A stretch of DNA of 64,000 nucleotides, taken from NCBI GenBank assembly GCA_013396655.1, contig WBMV01006647.1:1645938-1709937 (forward strand). The letters are read 5' to 3'. Positions within the stretch are counted from its first letter, which is position 1. Every line of letters begins with the position of its first letter. A program made the position numbers and the translations under genes. Positions 48,309-61,620 of the stretch are shown here, in pieces. The DNA comes from Campylorhamphus procurvoides. Taxonomy: Eukaryota > Chordata > Aves > Passeriformes > Dendrocolaptidae. The notes under the pieces were generated by a model. The model was not told the DNA's origin, did not search any database, and was given only the letters and a program-made list of their open reading frames with translations.

Positions 48309-50664
48309 TAAGCATTTGCTTTCCCAATCTATCCCTTCATCACACATCCTGATGCAACAAATAAAAGAGATTTTAATCTCTTTTCCTGAAACTTGCATTC
48401 AGGATACCACCCAGCCCCCAGGTATGTTGTTACTTTAGCATCTTTCCACAAATTGTATCTTCTAGCACAAGGAAATCACAGAGAAACCCATATTGCCACT
48501 TGGATTACCGGAGAGTGAAAAGATGCACACCCAATTACTGCAAAGCATCCCAAGCAAAGCTTAGAGACACACAGCAGGTTCTTAACTGCAAATGATATGA
48601 TAGGTAGTTTCTCCTCCCTAGTTTTCTGCCACATCCAAGAGATTAATACTTACATGAATCATCTGTAATGACTAGCATAATTTAGGGAAGTGAATGAGAT
48701 TTTCTGCATTATTTATATTATGAACTCACAAGAATATGAATGGTGGCTTATGTAAATTCAAACCATGTTTACAGTAGCAAAGTGCAGAGAAAGACCGCAA
48801 GGGTTAAGCTGATATTTCCAGAGTTGGAGCTCTTTGTATCAACACTCGATTGCTTATTGCTTTAGTGCTGAGTGATGTGAGTTACAGCCTATGAACTACA
48901 TATGGGAAACTTTTATTGTTTTCCACATTTGAATGGAAAAATAATTATGTCGCTCACATCTTTCACATACTTAAAGTAAATGCATCAAATTCTTTCTCAG
49001 GGTGTGGGCCTGAATTCTTATATTTAAAAAACAAAGGCTGCCAAAGTTCTGACCTTCGAGTAATAAAGATTATTTTTTTTGTTTCTTTCTTTTATTTTTT
49101 TAATGCTTGATAATTCAACCTAAATGTCAGCTTCGGCTTTAAAATAGAACACATCTATTTGCTCATAATATTTAAGAAATACAATGTCATTACGCTGTTA
49201 TCAGTGGTAAAACATGTCTAATCTTGATATAGCATCACCTTTAACAAATGCTTGTGGGAAAAAACTAGCGAATGCATAAAACATTTTATGTAGTTTTAAA
49301 ATATACAATACATTAAAGTTTTAGTTGACTTATCTGAAAAGACATATTTTTGGCACATAAATAAAAAAAGGCAAGGGAAGAACTTGTCAGAAGGCAAATA
49401 AAGTATGTAAATTAAATCAAAGGTAAGGCAGCTACACTTTTTGTATAAATAACTGTGTTAACAGATTTTTATGCATATTACAATATATTCAGATGCATTA
49501 CTTCTGCAAAAACAAATTCATTGCTTCTCTCCAAAAAACGGATTAAAACAATTTATTTTATAAAATTTGGATGGATAGGATAAGAAATGTAATAGCTATC
49601 TATGGAAAATAAATATAAAAATTATTCAAGCTCCATCTACTTTATGTTAGTAATGAGATGCACTTCATTCAAATTCCTTTCAATTGAAACAGTGCTGAGA
49701 AAGCAGGAACATGATTCTGTAGGAAATGATTTCTAATCTTCATGATAACATACCAATATAATACAATTATTTACAATTGACTAAGAGTTAATTCCAATAG
49801 TATAACATCTTTCTTGCAAAAATGTCAGCTTTTATTGATGAAACAAACTAAGAATAAAACATTTTTACTTGTAGTCTAACTGTGCTGTTTTTCATTCTGT
49901 TAACCAAAACAACACAGCAATACTGTAAACAAAAAATAGCATCACACTGGCTGTGTTTGCATTATTTTTATCAAGAATAAGATGCAGAAGAGGGAAGGGG
50001 TTTGAGATTTTTAAAGCATTAAAAGAGGTTGAGAAATAATTCTTTGATTAGTTTGTTTATTTGGGGGGGATATTTTTTTTAAGATAATGAGCATGAATTT
50101 GGTCAGAAGACATCCCCAGTGTCAGTAGGCTGAGATCAGGTACCATCACAAAAATAACTGCAATTATGTTGTAACATTCATATTTTTAAATGCCCAACTG
50201 TCATGTTGTTTGCTTTTTTAATGGTGGAAAATTAATGTAAACAATGATTAAATAAACAGTTAACATTTAATCTTTTTCCTGTACGCTGAATTTGTGATGT
50301 ACATGGCATGACTACTCTCACTGGAGCCTGAATATCATTTTATCCTCAACAATTCTCTTGCCTTTGAACACTTCACCAGTAACATACTTTAATATCTCTA
50401 AAAAGAAGTAATTATGGTTTTTCTCCTTCTCTGTCTTATAATCTGGGTGTACAGCTCAACATTGCCAAGCATGCTGTAAGTTAACACAAATAAAAGAATT
50501 TCTCTTTGCAGCTACACAGGTGTTTGTGCAGCATTTTGAGCTCCTTTGTCACAACCTTCAACATACTGACCCAACCTCATCTCTCCACACTGGGCATTTG
50601 TTTTGCTCTTGTCATACACCTGAAATGAGGATCCACCAAGGCAGCCTGAGAGGAAAATTATAAT
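48309..50664. other. A+T-rich unique DNA between inverted CR1 copies
   Basis: This 2.4-kb spacer is strongly A+T-rich with no recognisable repeat and many ATTA-type motifs, especially from 48900 to 50280. It contains a short palindrome ATTTTATAAAAT near 49555. No gene is visible. It may contain conserved non-coding sequence, which cannot be tested here. Confidence 0.6.
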
Positions 50665-50887
50665 CGAATCATGGAATGGTTTAGGTTGGAAGGGACCTTA
50701 AAGCTCATCTCATTCCAACTCTCTGCCATGGGCATGGAAACCTTCCACCAGCCCAGGTTGCTCCAAGCCCCATCCAGCCTGGCCTTGGACACTTCCAGGG
50801 ATCCAGGGGCAGCCACAACTTCTCTGCCCAACCTGTGCCAGGGCCTCACCACCCTCACAGGGAAGAATATATCATATATATCAAATG
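50665..50887 (-). mobile_element. CR1 LINE, 3' end, well preserved
   Basis: On the plus strand it reads GAATCATGGAATGG, 'TTAGGTTGGAAGGGACCTTA', 'CATTCCAACTCTCTGCCATG', 'GGTTGCTCCAAGCCCCATCC', 'AGCCTGGCCTTGGACACTTC', 'CAGGGATCCAGGGGCAGCCA', 'CCAACCTGTGCCAGGGCCTC' and ACCACCCTCACAGGGAAGAA. This is the reverse complement of a CR1 3' end and extends further 5' in the element than the copy at 48148. It forms an inverted pair with that copy. Its frames on both strands are not genes. Confidence 0.96.
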
Positions 50888-53800
50888 AGAAGATGTATAC
50901 TGGGTTTGTTTTGGTTTAAAGGACCACACCAGGCATAGGCAATGATGAAACATAGTGCTGGCCTGAAGACCATTGATGAATACTTCTCTACTCTAAAGTC
51001 TGGCTTTTTCTCCCCTCTTTGGTTCTGCAGCTGTTCAAAAAGATAAAATTATTTTAACTCTTTTCTTATGTCAAGGCCAGGAAAAAAAGCGTTTTGCCAA
51101 GACACAAAACCACAAGTAACTAAAATTTGGAACAAAAGCAGCTGCTTTGTCCAACTCACATGGGGTTGCCCTGCTGAACTCCTTCCACTAATATTTAAGA
51201 GCATGAACAAGCATGCCCTGATAAACAAAACACAGAAACTCTGCCTTATCTCTTCGCATGGGCTGGCCCAACAAACTCAAATGTTAACACAATAAAAGGA
51301 AACAGGTGGCTGAGAGAAATATCTTATATTCTCTAAAGCAGCTGCCTTACAAGAAATTCAATCTAGGTATCCCGAACAAGCTGCCTTTTCATCAAAGAAT
51401 GCTTACACCAGGGATGCACAGTGTACCTACTCAGAACATGGTTTGTACTGAACTTTCTACCACCAACTGGTTCCCTTTGATTGGCATAATTTTGGCAGGT
51501 AATAATATTTATATTTTTTAAAAAACAGTGTTTAATTTGTTTACAACAGGTGCTTACTTTCCATTCACACAGAGGAGCTGTTGTTCCCCACAGCCGGGGA
51601 TACGATTGGAAGTGTCACGTTACTGGTTTTCTCCTACGAGCACAGCAGGAATGATTGAACTGACCTCCCAAGTTTCAGCAATCTGAACCATTTGAAGTGC
51701 AAGATGCAGAATTGCTGCAGCAGGTTGGACTGTGTGAGAAAGGATCTGGAAAGGTGATGACTGACAGGGCATACCCCTTGCACAAGGAGGAAAAGGCTTT
51801 ACCGTGAAACTGTGTATTATCACCATAATCTCTGAATCCTTTAGGGCAGAATGGGAACTGATACACAGGTAACAAATATCTCCAACTAATTCATGTAAAA
51901 TTTGAAATTTTCATTATGAAGGAAAACAATTATTTCATTTAAATGTTGCTAAGACCTCATAAGGTTGTGATTCCACTGAAATAGCTAAAAAAAATTAAAC
52001 AGAAACCAACATGGATTCCTAAACAACCACTCTGCAACACCACTCAGCCTAGAGCTTAAAATATTAAATATCTCTAGCCTTTTTCTTTGGTCCTGACACA
52101 TGCAGACTTAACTAAATCTGCCCTGAGAAGCATGGAGAATTATCTTTTAGATATGGATAGATACACTTCAGCCATGCATTTCTGCATAAAGAGCTCCCAA
52201 CTTTCTTTTTGACGTTATCAATAAAATATTTTCATTTTCTATTAAATAGAAGAACACACGTGAAATATATTGCCATAAATCTAAGTACCCTTCTTTACCA
52301 ATCTGCAGACATCGCAGTGTATAATATATGACAGAAAAGCTGTTTAAAGAGTTTCAAATCCTAAATTTATTATTGAGTCCATCAGAATTTAAGGGAAGTT
52401 GTGGTACGTAATGCTGGGAGTTGGGTGCTTTTAGTGGAAGAGCTCTCCCGACATGGTACAGCAGCACATGGAAAGGCAGAGAGAGAGGTGCTGTGCAGGG
52501 AACTAAGGATGGAAGGTGGCATAGGGTGGACAGGTATAAAAGACTTCATAGCACTCTGTCTTCTAAGTCATTAAATTCACTTCTTGTCATTGGTATGATC
52601 TCCATCCTACCCTCCCTGCAGCTGCTGTGATTGACAAAGTCTTTTATTATCTACCCTCTGGGAAAGGGGAAGGTGGACAATGGACTAAGCAGAGACTCTT
52701 GACAACATGCAAGTTATTGACTGACAGTCCTAAAATCTAGCAACATGTCTGTGCAGTAGAGGCTTTGTACACATCTGGAAAATTATAAATGAGCTGGAAT
52801 GGTGAAGGTTTTGTGGAATAACTTAAACAGCCACACAGTCCACATTTTGTTGTGCTGGTTTTCACTGCGCCTCAAAAACCCAGGTTTCTTCTTTGTGCTA
52901 TATACATATTTAAAGAGAAAATATAATTGTTGTAATAGCAAAATATCTGACTTTTTGAAAATAACTACTGATCATAGACAGCAGCTTTTAGCTGCAGCTG
53001 TTTCCATCATGACAGTAATTCCCCATTCATCTGAATGGGGCTTAATGGTGCTGTCATAATAATCTTATTGTGACACCAATGGAAGTTCATGGAGACAATG
53101 CAACAATGTTGAGATTAAATAAATTGATGTCCCTACTCTGATATGTTTAGCATCGTATTCTGAAATTTCTATATTTGGGGAGCTTAATTATATAGAATTT
53201 ATTAGTCTGACATATTAACCTCATTTTTATGGCTTCCTCGAAAGCTTCCAGATTTAATTAAATAATTCTCGATAGCTGAACAAGCTATTGCCTTCTCTTG
53301 AATGTATTCATGAGACTTCTCTGTTCGACAGAAAACGTGGTGTCAGGTTGTAATGGCAAAGTATTTCTGGCATGTCATTGTCCTGTTGGAGATCCAGAGT
53401 CCAGCTGGCTGTAGCTTTTGTGTTTATTATATTTGTGAAACCCCACACTTTACAGATGATTAATGAACCACTCTATAGATGGCTGTACAAATACAAAACC
53501 TGGGTTTATGCAGTAAAACCCAAGTATACAGCAATAGGTGGAAGAGAACTTCCTGAAATTGGAGAAACCATGTCAAACAGAAAAGAAACATGTAGACAGA
53601 TTTTTGGAACTGACCACAGTACATATTATAAAAAGATACAGATCAACCACTCAAAACTTTAGGCTACAGAATTAACAAGCATTGTTTCCACTGTCAAAAA
53701 TTTAATCCCATTTTGATTTTATTTCACATCTCTGCTCAAGCCTTGTATAGAATAGCATATTGGATGTTAGCTCAATCTGTGGAAATATCAATTTCATAAT

Positions 53801-54327
53801 CAGAATCTCAATATGGGTGAACTGTGTGCTTCACTTCTAAAATTAATAAGTTTCAAAAAAATGCAAAGGGAGCAACAAAGTGTTCCCGAGCCCTGATCCT
53901 TGTCTGTAACCACAGGTGCCTGCTCTCCCCAAGGCAGAGGTATCTCACAGCTTTTGACGAGCACTGTAATATTCCCTGTCAATTTTACATTCTGCTTGGC
54001 AGCAGCAGAAACCTGACAGGCATCAGCAGAGTGATTGGCAGTACCATGCCTGATAATGCGAGTCAAAGCAATTGGCAACGGCACCACTATCCCCCTCACA
54101 GAGTCCAGAATTTACTTATAATCTCACAGGTGACCTTTGATGATACAGGATGGAAGGTCATGGAGAGGAGATGACTTTTTATGTTCTTTAAAATTATGGC
54201 TGGTGTATTTTTTTATGCCTTATTAGAAACTGAACTAAAGCAGCCCCTGAGCTGGGATAGTTCAGCTGCAAATACAACCCCCATTACCTCATAGGGGCTG
54301 CATGATCTCAGATCTAGAAATAGGAAC
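50888..54327. other. Unique DNA, no gene seen
   Basis: No coding exon or repeat family is recognised. A moderate-GC block at 52380-52640 contains TATAAAAG at 52535-52542 and ATTAAA at 52570-52575 and is raised as a finding. The plus frame 53824-54174 (116 codons) shows no domain. A short hairpin lies at 53021-53040. Confidence 0.6.
53021..53040. repeat. Perfect 9-bp inverted repeat, 2-base loop
   Basis: CCCCATTCA and TGAATGGGG are exact reverse complements separated by TC. It is a compact hairpin of unknown meaning, with a GC-rich outer end. Confidence 0.85.
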
Positions 54328-54383
54328 TTTTTTTGGTGTTAAAAAACTTACATGATTTTTTTGGTATTAAAAAACTTACATGA
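54328..54383 (+). repeat. 28-bp tandem duplication
   Basis: Two adjacent 28-base units (54328-54355 and 54356-54383) differ at one position (GGTGTT against GGTATT). Each starts with a T-run and ends in TTACATGA. The near identity suggests a fairly recent duplication, probably by replication slippage at the T-run. Confidence 0.95.
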
Positions 54384-57300
54384 TTCCTGGCCTCGTATTT
54401 ACAGCTTTGATTTCCCCAACTGTAAACAAATATAGTGAAGCCTTTCTGGAAATTGCTCTGAAGATTAATCAGTTACTGTTCAAGTGAAAGCTGAGAAATT
54501 AGTCTTGTACACATTCATCACCTCTTGATGTCTGTCCAGGCTCAGGACTGCACCTACCATGAGGTTTCCATGTAATCACAAAAGTTTTGTCTGAATGCTC
54601 AATCATGGGTCTGTCTTTCTCAAAATCCCCAAAGAATTAAAAACTTGATATCAGAAGCTCAAGCTGGTGTAAACATCTAAATATTAGAGCTGAAGGGGAA
54701 GGGAACTTTGCAAGAAGAGCAAGGAAACAGGAATGGACTTATTTTGATTTGAAAAAAACCCTCAAACAAATTCATAGAAAGGCTTGGGCTGATCTTCCTT
54801 ACTTCACCCTCATCCTCTACTACCAATCCAGCTGTCCCTCCCAGACAACACCAACCAGCTTTACACTTGCACTTGACATACAGATGAAACACACCCAAAC
54901 CCATGTCCATTAAAGCACACATGTGACATTTTGTTTAGATTTCATAACTATCACTTCACGTCTTAGCATTTTGCGCTCATGAACACATTGTGTGTTATGG
55001 AAAATGCTGCTCTGGTGGAGGAAGAGATTTCCATCACCAGAAGGCAGAATTAAATTGAGAGAGCAAAACATGCCTTGTGCTCCTGGCCCGCTATGCCAGC
55101 TCTCTGTTGATGTACCTAGAAACCAGAGGTTTTGAGATAAATGTCATCTAATGTCATTTTTCAAGCCCCTAAAGCCTTTTGTCCTAACTTTGCTTGTCAC
55201 CAAGCAAGACCCTTGTCTGACATGACAGTAGGTTTGAGTAAAGGCATTTATTATTCCAAAATATTCTGATCCCTTCAGCCTGTCCTTTCTTCATAAATAT
55301 TTCTTGGCTTTTTTTTTCATATTACACTAAAATTAAAATAAGATGAAATCTACTTGCATTTAATGTAGTCAGGGTTAGTTGGTTCCAAGAGGAATCTTTC
55401 AAGATTTTTTTTTTCCCCCAACTGCTCTTACTTAACTCTCTATAAATTAGGTTTTATATGTATTGCAGCACCTAGGAAAACCAGAAAGAGTGAAGAATAG
55501 CTTAGTTTGAAGCCTGACCACTGCACATCCTTTACGCTTTCCTTCAGCCAAGGTTTATACTCCCTAAACTGCTGCAGTGCATGTTGCAATCCACAAAGAT
55601 TTAAAATTCATCAAACAGACAAAGTGTACATTTAATACTCACATGAGGGAATACAGAATGCCTTTCAATACATCAAACTCCTAAACCTTTTACATCTTTC
55701 ATTTTTAAGCTACATGGATTTTGATTTGTACAATTTTAAAAATATTCTGAAGCCTAGTCAATCTAACACTAAAAAGCACTGTTGCACAGTAAGAAATCAA
55801 GAAATACAATTCAGCAAACCTGCTATAGTTGGTCCCCAGGGAAGGTTTTTTCCAATTCTGTTTGTCATAGCCCAGATCCATCATGTCATGCTAGCCTAAC
55901 TTACTACTTCTGTCTTTTTTCCTATTTTTTTTTCTTTTCTTTCTCTTTTACCCTTTTTTGGCACACTCCAACTATTTTCTGTTAAACTAGTGCTGTCACA
56001 AGAAAACATATAAAAATGCTCTTTTGCAAACATACTGTTTGGTCTCCACTGAACTCTCCAGAGCCACGGATTTCTCTCACTGTCTTTATCAGGGGTGAAT
56101 GTTGACAGATCACTGAACCTTACTGTCAGCGGTGACAGGCTTAAAGCTGTTTTGTGCAAGGTGGAGAAAAAACAAAAAAGGTTTCTGTGCCTTGCATCTA
56201 GAAGGTCCCTGATTTAACAACAAAGGCTTATGTTCAAAGATGATTAGCTTAAAGGCATTTCAGAGAGTTTTGATTGTAGCAGCAGTTGGGTGTCTTGCTA
56301 CTGGGTGAAATATGTATTCCCCTGAGAACAAAGGCGGCAGCAATCCTATTCTGCTGAGATGGCAACTTTAATAATTCCATGTATTTATCAGTATTGTGTC
56401 AAGATCTTAAGGATTTTGCCCTTCAGGTGAAGTTGGAGGTAGATGGAATGGATACGGTGCTGAACAACCCCACTAAGATATACATGGAAAATGTTCCATA
56501 ATGTCCCGGGGGAGAGAGAGAAAAAATTCCTAAGTATCCGAATACATATAACATAGATAAATGTCTTCAAGCTTTAAAAAAAGAAGGCTGAGCTTTCTAC
56601 ACTGGGCTTTAGTCTATGCATAAAGTGATCAGACCAGGTGCTTTTCCCTCATACAGAGAAGCATTAAAAAAAGTATTAATAATATAAATTATCCAGCAGT
56701 ATTTTCATACAGCAGTTAAGCCAGGAAAAAAAGAAGAATGCAGCTTAAGCATTGAAAGCATTGAAAATAATAACATGTCATGTTCACTGTTGGGCCTCTT
56801 ATAAAAGAAAGAAGAAACTTGAAATATAAATAATGGGATTTACTGGAAAAAAAAAAATTGGAGAGATTATTGCAGCTGTAAGTAGGCTTGACTGAGCACA
56901 GATATACCACGTAAACTCACACAGAAGCAGAACACCTTTTTACCTTTGGAAACACAAGCATTTTCTGTAAGCTCACTCTACGTGCCCATGGTCAGTGAGA
57001 CCAGGACAGATTTCACTGTCCCACAGTGATAATGGCCAAGAGGAGGAACTATCCATTTGGTGAGGATAGATCTATCTCTTCATGAGCCATCAGAGAGATG
57101 GAGGGGACTTGCAGGAGGAAATGCCTCCTAATTAATGATAGTTCAGAGCCTTATGAAGTGTGAAAGCCTGTCTGGAGGAATGTGTAGTGTAAGCATGATT
57201 TTGAAGGGCCCAGTAGTAGAACAACAAAGCAATAAAAATGTAGGACTAATGTGCAGGATGAGAGGAAGGTGGCTGGAGATATTCTAAGATCAGAATTTAA

Positions 57301-58104
57301 AATATTTTCATATCCTCAATATATCACTTTGAGCAATTATAAGGTCACAGTAGGCCTTTCTCTTTCAATGCCTTGGAAACTTCCTATTTTAAAAGAAAAT
57401 ACACTTTTTCCTTCAGATATTTATTCTATCAAAGCTGGTGAGTTCTTGGCCATGCTTCATTAATCAAGTTCTCACGATGCTTCAGGAATTGCCACGGAGT
57501 CAGGGTTATACATACCCTGACACTGCAGTGGCTGTATCAACCTCCTGGTAGACAGTTCATATTAGAAATAATTTTCACCAGTCTTTATGAGATGCAAAGT
57601 TTTACATTATTAACCATTTTTTAAAAGAATCGGATCCCTCTAAAAGAGAATATCTTAATTCCTCTAAAATCACAACACAGGAAAATGGCAGAAATATCAG
57701 AGAGAAACTTTGTTAATGCTGAAAGCTGCTCACAGATCAATTTTCAAACATATCAATTCTCTCCTGACATGCCTGTTTTATGTTCTGTCAAGTGGCAGAG
57801 CTGTGCCACTGGCCACGGCTGCTGAGCTGACATGGATGTGTCCCCTGACTTGTCCTGGCAGCATCTCCAGACCCCGGTGCCACCGGTGCTGCCAGGATCA
57901 CGGCTGAGCTGTGCCCTGGGACAGCAGGCACACACTGGAGGGCCCTCAGCAGGCTGAGCATTTATACAGATTCTGTGGGACAAACCCCCTCATCTCAAGG
58001 ATCAGGTCTAAAGAGACCTTTGTTTTCATTTCATGCAAGGTTTGATGATGGTTAAACCCGGAACGCTGTGATAAGATACAGAGCAATCATTTCTAGGCCA
58101 AAGT
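54384..58104. other. Unique DNA, no gene seen
   Basis: There is a pyrimidine-rich tract at about 55908-55975, a G+C-richer patch at 57780-57960 without an open frame of note, and otherwise A+T-rich sequence. Short frames are domain-free. No RNA gene or repeat body is recognised. Confidence 0.6.
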
Positions 58105-58240
58105 ACTTTTTTCCCTACCCCCCGCCTTCCTTTTCTTTTTCCCCTTTCATTTCCCCTTTACTTTCCTTTTTCCTTTCTCCTTTTCTTTTCTTGTTATTTT
58201 CCTTTCCTTTCCTTTCCTTGCTTTGCCTTGCCTTGCCTTC
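58105..58240 (+). repeat. Polypyrimidine tract with compound pentanucleotide repeat
   Basis: About 135 bases are almost entirely C and T. The 3' part is a clean (TTTCC)n run that changes to (TTGCC)n around 58219-58238. The strand asymmetry allows triplex (H-DNA) formation, and the repeat is probably length-variable. The 60-codon Ser/Phe/Pro/Leu-rich frame across it is a low-complexity artefact. Confidence 0.95.
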
Positions 58241-61200
58241 TGAAAAGTAAGGATGGCCCTTGCTTTCGAAAATTTAACTCCATATTTTCAAATTACTGGC
58301 CCTTGGTATTTATATATTTGTTTTTTTCAGGCCTATTTCCCCCCTCAGATAGATTCATTACTGAAGTCAAAGTTTTGCCCTGAGTCTCCACAGGGATGAC
58401 AGAAGGGTGGGATTATGGGGACAGCTGCTGCCTGTCCAGGAGCCCTGATCCATGGAGCACCTTCCCACTGCAGGGCTGCACCAGGGTACCAGTTGTCTCA
58501 ATTCACAGTCCTCTCCTCCTTCTCCCCAACCCCAGTACAGTTGTACCAGCGCCTGGATTACAAATCTGTAATTTTCATGTTATTCCGGAGCTCCCCGAAG
58601 GTGACCTGAGCTGGCAGGGAGTCCCATGGTCCAGCCAGCAACACACAGGCTGTGCTGAGCAGAAGTTACCTCCAAACAGGCAGAGGAAAATCAGTTTCTG
58701 GGGTTGAAAAGACCTTAAACGTCATTCCTCCAGACAGCATCTCAGACAGGGACCCCCAGTTGATCCAGCAGTCTGGGTTTCAAAGCTGTTCCCCCACCAG
58801 CTGAGGATCACCACCAGCTTGAAACTAATTAGGAGCAGCTCAGTCTGTTCAGACTTAACATTTCAAGACAAAGGTAGGCTAGTGGCACAGAAAAGCTCTA
58901 CCTGGTGAGGGTGATTTGTGTTCAAATCTGAGCCAGGCTTTTCTCTCTCACTCCATCCCTGCTTCTCCTGCAGTGGTGGCACAGATGGGGACTCTTGTGG
59001 GATGGGAATCACTGGTGCTCTGCCATCCTGCAGTGCAACTGCTCTGCTTCTATCCAAAGACCAGCAATCTTGTTTTCCTAAAAGCCTTTTCAGATGATAT
59101 GTGCACATGGCATCTGTTTGCAATGTATATTTGCCATTAGTGTTTTTAAGTAGGAATGGTGGGGTCCGTATGGCACAGAACATAAGGATTGCCGTGGTAA
59201 TTAGTCATTATTTGGACTAGCAGAATAACCGCTATCAAAGACTCTTAACTCACTCATATCCTAATGTAACCGATGTGTATTTTCTTTGTTTCTGCCCTTT
59301 ATCTAAAGTATTTTTGCTCTGAAAACACTGTTGATATTTATCATTTGTCTGACACATTAATCTATACAGGAAAAGTAAGCATAACATTTTTAGGAAAGTT
59401 TGCTTTTACATTTTTTGAGGATTACACATTTTTCATTATAAAACAACATTTATATAACATCTCTAAATCACCATGAGTTGAAGGAATGCAACCAAAGCAA
59501 GAGTGGCACCCTCAAAACGAAGCATATATGTAAACCAAATTGATCTAGAAAAAACAAAAACCAGATGTTTTATCTGCAGCTTCTGTCCTCTGACACGTTT
59601 GCTCTGCTTATATTCAAAGTTTGGGTTTTATATCTGTTAGTCAGATTGGGTTTTTTTTAATCCTCAAGCATCCAGAAAAAAAATCCTGAGCTTCACACTG
59701 TGCTGTGTGTACATGGGGGAAAACCATTTGGCCTTACAGCTCTACTTTGACCTCCTGCACCGCAAGGGAAGGGGGACAGACACACAGAGTTCTAGGAGAA
59801 TGTTTGCAAGAAACCCTCAAACCAGCAACAGTGATGGACACAGCAAACTCCCAGAGGAGTAAAAGAACTGTCCTTTGAGGCTTTGAAGTCTGGAGATGAG
59901 CAAAACAGTGTCTGATGCTGAGCAATTATGTTAAGTGGGCAGGTGGGAGCCAGATGCTAAACAACAGCTTCGGATGAGAAGGCACGGGTTCCCCAATGCT
60001 GGGTCTAGACCCCTACGTGAACATCAAATATATTTAAACCTTAAAAACCCCCTTAAGAGCTGATGCTGAAAGCACTCTAGTGAGCAGCAGAGTATGTTAC
60101 ACTGGTTACCATATTGGCTTGTCTGGAGCATTTGGATAAAATTTGTACATTTGTATATTTTATGTTGGATTATCATTTCTTACTGTTTCCACATGTTCTT
60201 TCATTGGGAAAATAATGCATGATCAAATGGTAAGTCCTATTTTTAAACTGCCTTTATGCAATTGAACTGAAAATATTAGTTTATCCTGTGCTATTCTGTC
60301 AAGCAGGATTACACTGATTAAGTTTTTAAAATATTATTGCTGCAGATGGAGTATACATAACCTGCATTTATACTCCATTTCATGTGCCTGCATCTTGAAT
60401 CTTGACAAAGTTTGAATTTTTGACCATACTCTCATGAAGGATCTGAATGTCATAACCCCTTTAGTCAATATTTTGAAAGGCTAATTTGAGTGAGTAATTG
60501 CATTCCAGTTCAGAAGAATATTAAAATAACTAGTTTATGTGAATACATCCATCCTAATGGAAATACATATTCCAGAAGAGTTGGAAGAATAAGCTTAATA
60601 TTGTTGCTGTAGAAAATTCAGTGACTTGAGCTTTCAGGCAGGGCTGCACAGGCAGACTGAAAGCATTTTGGCTCGCTTGGGTTTGCATCCACTGTATCTG
60701 CTTCCAATCTCAAATTCCAATAAACGAACAACAAAGAAATCAAAAGGAAACTGTGTGGCTCGCCAGCTTGAACCTTGCTTGCAGAGAAACCAGACAAAAC
60801 CACACAGTGTGAGGAAATAAACATAAAAACAGTGTAATATGTTTTCTATTGTTTCTGCCAAAAAACATCACTTGGTCCAGATCCACACAAATTCTGCCTT
60901 CTTCTGGATAAATTTACCCCACACTCACTGAAGGGCTGGTGAGATTTCGTGCACTTTAAAGTCAACAAGGCCAACAACTTGTGGTGTAACCTTCATTTTG
61001 TTTCATTAAAAAATACCACACGCAGCCACCCCTCAGAAACAGAGACAAATTCCTAGACAATTAAAACAAACTCTTATGCTCAGATTCAGCTTCCTTTTTC
61101 TCTGTACAATGTCTGCTGCTCTCATGCATGGTTGGGAAATTAGAAGGTACTATCCAAACAAGTAGCTTGAACAGTATTAATAGTACAGCAGCACAAGCAT

Positions 61201-61578
61201 ACATGGAACAATGAAATTCCCAAAGGTTTACAGTTTAAGATGATTTCTAAAATGGCAGCATCCAGGGTGCAGGACTAAACCTGATGGTGATAAAAATGTA
61301 TGGGCTGTATACTGGCTGAAGCTTTCTGCTGTGGATATATCCCTGGTGTGGAGCACACACTCCACTCTGAACCAAAAAAGCATTTCTCTATATAAGTGTT
61401 GTAGAAAAATTATGTTTTTTAAAAAGTAGTGGTTCAATTAACTACCAGGTTTAGGCAGCAAGACTTCCATCAGAAAATTTCATAACAATTCCAAACTACT
61501 TCTTTGTAAAGACCTTTATATACACCTGTAGAGACAATGCCTCTGCCACCTGAGCTACAGCAAACAAACCAGCAGGAA
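58241..61578. other. Unique DNA, no gene seen
   Basis: The segment 58385-58880 is richer in G+C with short frames (103 codons on plus, 106 on minus further along) but no domain. Around 58698-58720 a GAAAAGACCTTAAACGTCATTC-like stretch recalls a minus-strand CR1 start, but what follows does not match. The rest is A+T-rich and plain. Confidence 0.6.
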
Positions 61579-61620
61579 ATCTCCAAGGTCCCTTCCAACC
61601 CAGGCCATTCTGTGATTCTG
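61579..61620 (+). mobile_element. CR1 LINE, extreme 3' end only
   Basis: About 40 bases remain: ATCTCCAAGGTCCCTTCC, AACCCAGGCCATTC, TGTGATTCTG. This is the last part of a CR1 3' end including the terminal repeat-like ATTCTGTGATTCTG. The preceding 60 bases may be a decayed continuation. Very short 5'-truncated copies like this are common for the family. Confidence 0.75.

Noticed and set aside
53824..54174. 116-codon open frame ending VTFDDTGWKVMERR
   Set aside because: The ending briefly recalled a KRAB-like 'VTFxDV' start, but the characteristic residues after it are missing and nothing follows.
58698..58880. Possible minus-strand CR1 fragment beginning GAAAAGACCTTAAACG
   Set aside because: Only the first 25 bases resemble a CR1 end; the remainder cannot be aligned to the family.
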